This document shows positions 60,312 to 64,000 of a stretch of 64,000 nucleotides of DNA, one piece after another (positions within the stretch are counted from its first letter, which is position 1; every line of letters starts with the position of its first letter). Location: the NCBI RefSeq assembly GCF_011758805.1, contig NZ_JAANOW010000005.1, forward strand, positions 353,647 to 417,646, read 5' to 3'. Origin of the DNA: Mycolicibacterium fluoranthenivorans. GTDB lineage: Bacteria; Actinomycetota; Actinomycetes; Mycobacteriales; Mycobacteriaceae. The translations under genes were made by a program, and so were the position numbers. The notes under the pieces are model-generated. The model had not been told where the DNA came from and ran no database searches. It worked only from the letters and a program-made list of their open reading frames with translations.

Positions 60312-60931
60312 GTAGCGATTCCCGCCGCGTTCCGCGGGACCAACTCGACTCCGTGGTGAAGGCGCTATACGACGCAGCGCACCGGATTGATTGGGGGTAT
60401 CTCCCCCCGAGCGCTCGAACCACCCAGTACGACGAATGGGTAAAGGACGCCGAAATCGGCGGCGTGCTAACTCAATACATGAGTAGTGAGAACGCGCGCT
60501 CTTGGATCAAAGATGGCCCGATGAAGGAGTACGGACGCGCGTGCCTTGGTGCCGGCCGATACGCAAAGTTCGGCGGGTCACCTAGCGCCACACCGGAGCA
60601 ATTAGTGACCCACGCACTCGGCGCCCGTGCATCGGTGATCACAAACTCCTATGGCGTGAAGCCTTTCCACTGCCTTGCCATCGCTGATGGAGTCACGACT
60701 TACGTTTCCTGGGAGTCGCCCAAGAATCTTCGCCACCTTGTGTGGGCATCGATCAATTACCTGGCCGACCATCCGCAGGACACCGCCTGCATCATCCTCA
60801 TGGAGACCATGGAGCGGCCGATCCCCCAAGCCGATAAGGTACGGCACTCACGCATCGCTGGGCGGTGCGCGATCAAGATCACTTATTACCAAGCCGCGCA
60901 CCGGAGGCCTTTGGATGGCGAGAAGTTATGA
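60308..60931 (+). CDS. Uncharacterised operon protein
   Basis: A 207-residue protein of no family that I recognise. It starts MSSDSRRVPRDQLDSVVKAL and contains helical N-terminal and mixed C-terminal halves: ALYDAAHRIDWGYLPPSART, LTQYMSSENARSWIKDGPMK, ASVITNSYGVKPFHCLAIAD and YVSWESPKNLRHLVWASINY. No nuclease, methylase or transmembrane signature is visible. The ATGA overlaps at both ends (with the helicase and with vsr) place it firmly in the operon. Roles to consider are a specificity or adaptor subunit, a nuclease of a new kind, or an inhibitor that protects the host. Confidence 0.6.
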   Translation: MSSDSRRVPRDQLDSVVKALYDAAHRIDWGYLPPSARTTQYDEWVKDAEIGGVLTQYMSSENARSWIKDGPMKEYGRACLGAGRYAKFGGSPSATPEQLVTHALGARASVITNSYGVKPFHCLAIADGVTTYVSWESPKNLRHLVWASINYLADHPQDTACIILMETMERPIPQADKVRHSRIAGRCAIKITYYQAAHRRPLDGEKL

Positions 60932-61371
60932 CGCGCGATCCGGCAATGACCTCACGGATTATGGCCGCCGTCAGGAATGCCAATACTCGGCCGGAAATGT
61001 TGCTGCGGCGCGAACTTCATAGCCGCGGCCTCCGTTACAGACTAACCTCCACTCTCACCGGAAGGCCCGACATCGTTTTCGGACCTGCTCGTGTTGCGTG
61101 CTTCGTTGACGGTGACCGTTGGCATGGCAATGGCTGGAAAGTCCGTGGATTCACTTCGTTCGAAGATGAGTTTGAGCACGCGAATTCCGACTTCTGGAAG
61201 GAGAAGATCCGGCGGAACATCGAACGAGACCGCGAAGTGGATGAGCGTTTAGCGGCGACCGGATGGCGCGTGATCCGTATCTGGGCATCTGACATCGAGA
61301 AGGATGTCAGTGGGGCGGCGGATCGCGTTGAAGCTGTGGTCCGCAGCCAGACGACGGGCGAGGCTGTATGA
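60928..61371 (+). CDS. vsr: Vsr-like endonuclease, lacking usual zinc ligands
   Basis: A 147-residue protein of the very-short-patch-repair nuclease fold. RIMAAVRNANTRPEMLLRRE and LTGRPDIVFG with catalytic Asp48 are clear, as is WHG (His66) and SDFWKEKIRRNIERDREVD, then GWRVIRIWASDIEKD. In E. coli Vsr a zinc ion is held by Cys66, His71, Cys73 and Cys117; here the equivalent stretch is VDGDRWHGNG, with Asp and Asn at the first two positions. Vsr repairs T:G mismatches from deaminated 5-methylcytosine, so its pairing with the methyltransferase (ATGA overlap) is expected. Loss of zinc ligands raises the possibility that it is a restriction nuclease. Confidence 0.82.
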   Translation: MTRDPAMTSRIMAAVRNANTRPEMLLRRELHSRGLRYRLTSTLTGRPDIVFGPARVACFVDGDRWHGNGWKVRGFTSFEDEFEHANSDFWKEKIRRNIERDREVDERLAATGWRVIRIWASDIEKDVSGAADRVEAVVRSQTTGEAV

Positions 61372-62555
61372 CTGGCTCGCTCACGTCCGTCGAACTCTTC
61401 GCAGGTGGCGGTGGTATGGCGCTCGGTACACGCCAAGCTGGGTTTCAACACCTTGCCCTAGTGGAGTGGTTCAAGCCTGCGGCAGCAATATTGCGTCACA
61501 ACGCCCGACTTCAGCCGGATCTGTGGCGTGAAGAGCTCGTACATGAAGTGGATGTCAGGCGATGGCTAAAACGGCCGACCATTGAGACTAGCGATGTCGA
61601 TTTAGTCGCAGGTGGCCCACCGTGCCAACCTTTTTCACTCGCAGGCGTTCACGCAGGTGACGAAGACGATCGCAACATGTTTCCAGCAGCGCTCGATGCG
61701 GTTCGGAAATTCCAGCCGAAGTTTGTCATTTTCGAGAACGTTCCGGGCTTGACGCGTCCGTCTTTCGCTCCGTACTTCGCATACATCAAGCGTCAACTCG
61801 AAAAGCCGACTGTAGTAGCGAAAGACGGGGAGCTCTGGACTGACCATGACGGCCGCATTCAAAGGGCACGTCCTCGTTCTCTGCGCTACGTCGTACGTGA
61901 GCATCTCCTTGACGCCGCCGACTTCGGATTGCCACAAGCCCGTCGACGTGTGTTCCTGATCGCGATACGCGATGACTTGCCGGGCGCCGAGACATTTCCG
62001 GAGAACATTGACGGCGACCATTCGCGTGATGCACTCCTCTACGACCAGTGGGTGACCGGCGACTACTGGGCTGATCACAAATTGGCGATGCCTGAGCAGC
62101 CTGAAGGTTTGGAGTTTCGACTTGGCCAGTTGAAGGAACGCGGACGGCCCGACAAAGGCCGCTGGCAGACGATCCGAGATGCGGTCCGCGGACTGCCTGA
62201 ACCGCTGAATGGTATTGAGGCCATCGGTGTTTCAAATCACCGCGGTGTACCAGGAGCTCGAGTCTATCCAAAGCATTCTGGCAGTCCATTCGACTGGCCC
62301 GCAAAGACTATCAAAGCCGGCGTTCACGGAGTGAGCGGAGGCGAAGCGATGATCCGTTTCGACGATGGCCGCGTTCGCTACCTCACTGTACGAGAAGCCG
62401 CTCGAATCCAGGGCTTCCCGGATAGTTACGAGTTTCCCGTACCAAGGTCACGCGGGATGGGAGCCATCGGGAATGCCGTAGCTTCCCCTATCGCGCGCAT
62501 GCTGGCAGAACGGCTTAGGGCCACGGCCTCGGAGGATGCTGCGGGTAGCGCGTAG
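61368..62555 (+). CDS. DNA (cytosine-5-)-methyltransferase
   Basis: A 395-residue m5C methyltransferase. Motif I ELFAGGGGMALG (residues 9-20), motif IV GGPPCQPFS with catalytic Cys86, motif VI ENVPG (123-127), motif VIII QARRR (190-194) and motif X GNAVASPIA near residue 377 are all present and ordered. Between VIII and IX a target-recognition region of about 150 residues, longer than in Dcm, sets specificity; the site cannot be read from sequence. It is the last gene of the operon and overlaps vsr by four bases. It should mark host DNA so that the MORC-helicase-nuclease components spare it. Confidence 0.92.
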   Translation: MTGSLTSVELFAGGGGMALGTRQAGFQHLALVEWFKPAAAILRHNARLQPDLWREELVHEVDVRRWLKRPTIETSDVDLVAGGPPCQPFSLAGVHAGDEDDRNMFPAALDAVRKFQPKFVIFENVPGLTRPSFAPYFAYIKRQLEKPTVVAKDGELWTDHDGRIQRARPRSLRYVVREHLLDAADFGLPQARRRVFLIAIRDDLPGAETFPENIDGDHSRDALLYDQWVTGDYWADHKLAMPEQPEGLEFRLGQLKERGRPDKGRWQTIRDAVRGLPEPLNGIEAIGVSNHRGVPGARVYPKHSGSPFDWPAKTIKAGVHGVSGGEAMIRFDDGRVRYLTVREAARIQGFPDSYEFPVPRSRGMGAIGNAVASPIARMLAERLRATASEDAAGSA

Positions 62556-62690
62556 TTTTCGTTGGGTCACGCAATCTCCGGAAGACGTCTTCGTTGAATC
62601 GCCCGTGTAATTCGTTTCACTTCGGCCAATAACGCGTTCCGATCCGGCAATGCTTAAAGACTCTGAAGGATCCTGCTGCGTGACGCCCCC

Positions 62691-63113
62691 TTACACGAGT
62701 TTGACCCCGTCATGGACCCGCGATTGGGGCGCTTCCTCGAATGCATCCGAGACGCGCACCGCAAACGCCGGTACCATCACTCCTTGAACTTCTTCCTTTG
62801 TCATCCAACGGATTTCCCGAGCCTCGTCGGTTGCGTGGGGCTCACCAGCGGCCGGCCGGCAGCGGTATACCAACGCGACGATTCCGTGGGTCAAGTTCTT
62901 GTAGACACCCGTCAGCCGCTCGACGGCAACCTCAAGGCCGGTCTCTTCCAGCACCTCACGCTGAACACCGGCCTCGAAGGATTCATCCAGTTCGAGGACT
63001 CCCCCCGGCGCCTCCCAGTGGCCATTGTCGTCGCGCTTGATGACGAGGACCCGGCCATCATCGCGGACCACGATGCCGGCGACGCTGACCGAATGTTTCG
63101 GTGTGGCTGCCAT
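62691..63113 (-). CDS. Nudix hydrolase (pSAM2 Pif-like context)
   Basis: A 140-residue hydrolase. The Nudix box GGVLELDESFEAGVQREVLE with EETGLE (about residues 37-62) has the G-x5-E-x7-REUxEExGU pattern in full. It should split a nucleoside diphosphate linked to X, using magnesium. Upstream is a divergent GntR/UTRA regulator. In the pSAM2-type integrative elements of Streptomyces, a Nudix-domain protein (Pif) acts in immunity to re-entry of the element and sits with a GntR repressor (KorSA), so an element role is inferred. Confidence 0.85.
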   Translation of the reverse strand: MAATPKHSVSVAGIVVRDDGRVLVIKRDDNGHWEAPGGVLELDESFEAGVQREVLEETGLEVAVERLTGVYKNLTHGIVALVYRCRPAAGEPHATDEAREIRWMTKEEVQGVMVPAFAVRVSDAFEEAPQSRVHDGVKLV

Positions 63114-63165
63114 GCGAGACTCCCTCTCCGTCCTGGTTCTGTAGTGACAGGGGACGTGTCGTTTC

Positions 63166-63185
63166 CCTAGACTAGTCGCCTAGAC
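63166..63185. promoter_or_regulatory. Direct repeats in the Nudix/GntR divergent promoter
   Basis: CCTAGAC twice (63166-63172 and 63179-63185), 13 bp apart, flanking ACTAGT, in the 92-base gap between the divergent starts. A likely site for the GntR protein; GGGGAGG just downstream is its ribosome site. Confidence 0.5.
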
Positions 63186-63205
63186 ATGTATGGGGAGGCT
63201 CTCAG

Positions 63206-63985
63206 GTGCTGCAACTTGGCCAGATCGACCGAGCGGACGATAAGCCGCCATATCGGCAGATCGCCAGCATGTTGCGCGGCGCCATCAGTTCTGGCCAGCT
63301 CGAAGCTGGTGGGCGTCTGCCCTCTGAGGCCGAGCTGATCGAGCATTTCGGGGTCGCGCGGATGACAGTCCGCCAGGCAGTACAAGAACTGCGCGCCGAA
63401 GGCCTGGTGATCTCCGAGCACGGTCGGGGCGTGTTCGTGCGACCCGCTCCCCCAATTCGGCGGCTCGCATCCGATCGCTTCGCGCGGCAACATCGCACCA
63501 GCGGCAAAGCAGCATTCACCGTCGAAGCGGAGAAGTCCGGCTACGCACCTCAGGTCGACAACATCACCGTGACGCGCGAGACACCGGATTCGATTGTCGC
63601 CGAACGCCTTCGACTGCCTTCTGCCGAGGAAGTCGTGGTCCGATCACGGCGCTACCTCGCCGATGGCAAACCAGTCGAAACCGCGACCTCCTACATTCCT
63701 GCCGCGTTCGCCAGGGGAACCAAGATCGAACAGACCGATACCGGGCCGGGCGGCATTTATGCGCGCCTCGAAGAGGCCGGCCACACCCTCGCGAGATTCA
63801 CTGAAGAGGTCGGCGCCCGAATGCCCACTCCCGAAGAACGCCGCGCCTTGCAACTTCCGCCAGGGGCGCCTGTTCTCACCGTGGTTCGGACTGCCTATGA
63901 CACCAACGACGTAGCCGTCGAGGTGTGCGACACAGTGAAGGTGGCATCTGCCTACCTGCTGGAATACGACTTCTCGGCGCGCTGA
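63206..63985 (+). CDS. GntR family regulator with UTRA domain (KorSA-like)
   Basis: A 259-residue regulator. The winged HTH (residues about 12-78) reads QIASMLRGAISSGQLEAGGR, SEAELIEHFGVARMTVRQAV, SEHGRGVFVR. The UTRA ligand domain occupies about 95-255, with RSRRYLADGKPVETATSYIP and a terminal VCDTVKVASAYLLEYDF. GTG 63206 is preceded by GGGGAGG. The pairing with a Nudix gene matches the korSA-pif type unit of actinomycete integrative elements, where the GntR protein represses the activator and replication genes. A host metabolic regulator is the alternative. The window ends 15 bases after its stop. Confidence 0.82.
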   Translation: MLQLGQIDRADDKPPYRQIASMLRGAISSGQLEAGGRLPSEAELIEHFGVARMTVRQAVQELRAEGLVISEHGRGVFVRPAPPIRRLASDRFARQHRTSGKAAFTVEAEKSGYAPQVDNITVTRETPDSIVAERLRLPSAEEVVVRSRRYLADGKPVETATSYIPAAFARGTKIEQTDTGPGGIYARLEEAGHTLARFTEEVGARMPTPEERRALQLPPGAPVLTVVRTAYDTNDVAVEVCDTVKVASAYLLEYDFSAR

Positions 63986-64000
63986 AACGTCGCGAAACGA

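Larger units (their letters stand above)
51139..64000. mobile_element. Integrated element (actinomycete ICE-like), left part; right end outside window
   Basis: Starts at a partial tRNA-Phe copy (51139-51190), has a HUH replication initiator near that end, carries defence and toxin-antitoxin genes with lower GC in 54.7-62.6 kb, and has a divergent Nudix and GntR/UTRA pair as in pSAM2-type elements. Integrase, excisionase and transfer genes are not seen and should lie past base 64000 together with the intact tRNA-Phe. The exact right border is unknown; the last genes could already be host DNA. Confidence 0.6.

Overview
The window reads as chromosome from a high-GC actinobacterium, most likely a Mycolicibacterium-like mycobacterium. 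The reasons are the strong G/C preference at third codon positions, many GTG starts, start codons placed 7-9 bases after a -10-like hexamer (leaderless mRNAs), F420-dependent enzyme families, a carrier-like fadA-fadB-dapC neighbourhood (as in the Rv0858c-Rv0860 region of M. tuberculosis), SRPBCC proteins, TetR-controlled P450/SDR genes and LCP cell-wall proteins. Bases 1-51138 look like host chromosome; bases 51139-64000 look like the left part of an integrated element.

Layout. 1-2760: the end of an MFS transporter, a LysR regulator, a deletion-type gene chimera and an F420-dependent LLM oxidoreductase. 2845-9451: a secreted protein, an acyl-adenylating enzyme, two tandem paralogous secreted lipases and two F420/flavin split-barrel proteins. 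9472-11311: a TetR repressor and a FAD monooxygenase diverging from a double operator. 11364-19687: fadB-fadA beta-oxidation genes, an Old Yellow Enzyme, a SnoaL-TetR pair, a DapC-like aminotransferase and a DUF6986 aldolase-like protein. 19701-31297: two nitrogen-compound modules, first an allantoin/hydantoin racemase with an NCS1 permease and a GntR regulator, then an operon encoding an amidohydrolase, a PuuE-type deacetylase, two ABC permeases, a binding protein, a 2-oxoglutarate/Fe oxygenase and a GntR regulator. This operon has no ABC ATPase gene.

31417-51138: SRPBCC protein, zwf, UBP zinc finger, a phytoene-dehydrogenase-like oxidoreductase with its TetR, SDR-P450-TetR, CtaG-like protein, uppP-LCP-VWA envelope genes, DedA, a GH27 alpha-galactosidase lipoprotein, acyltransferase-methyltransferase facing a TetR, a carotenoid-cleavage-type dioxygenase and a PucR regulator. 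Several TetR genes sit beside perfect or near-perfect palindromes that are good operator candidates.

51139-64000: a 52-base copy of the 3' half of tRNA-Phe(GAA) marks an attachment site. To its right lie a HUH rolling-circle replication initiator, a DUF3644 protein with a HEPN-like motif, an HTH-PIN toxin-antitoxin pair, and a tightly overlapping five-gene operon: a MORC-like GHKL ATPase, an Mrr-nuclease/SF2-helicase fusion, an unrecognised protein, a Vsr-like nuclease lacking the usual zinc ligands, and a 5-cytosine DNA methyltransferase. A Nudix gene diverging from a GntR/UTRA regulator follows, as in pSAM2-type actinomycete integrative elements (pif and korSA). The operon is the best candidate here for an unusual system, probably a paraMORC-type restriction-modification or anti-phage module carried by a mobile element. 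The integrase and the intact tRNA-Phe are expected beyond the right edge.
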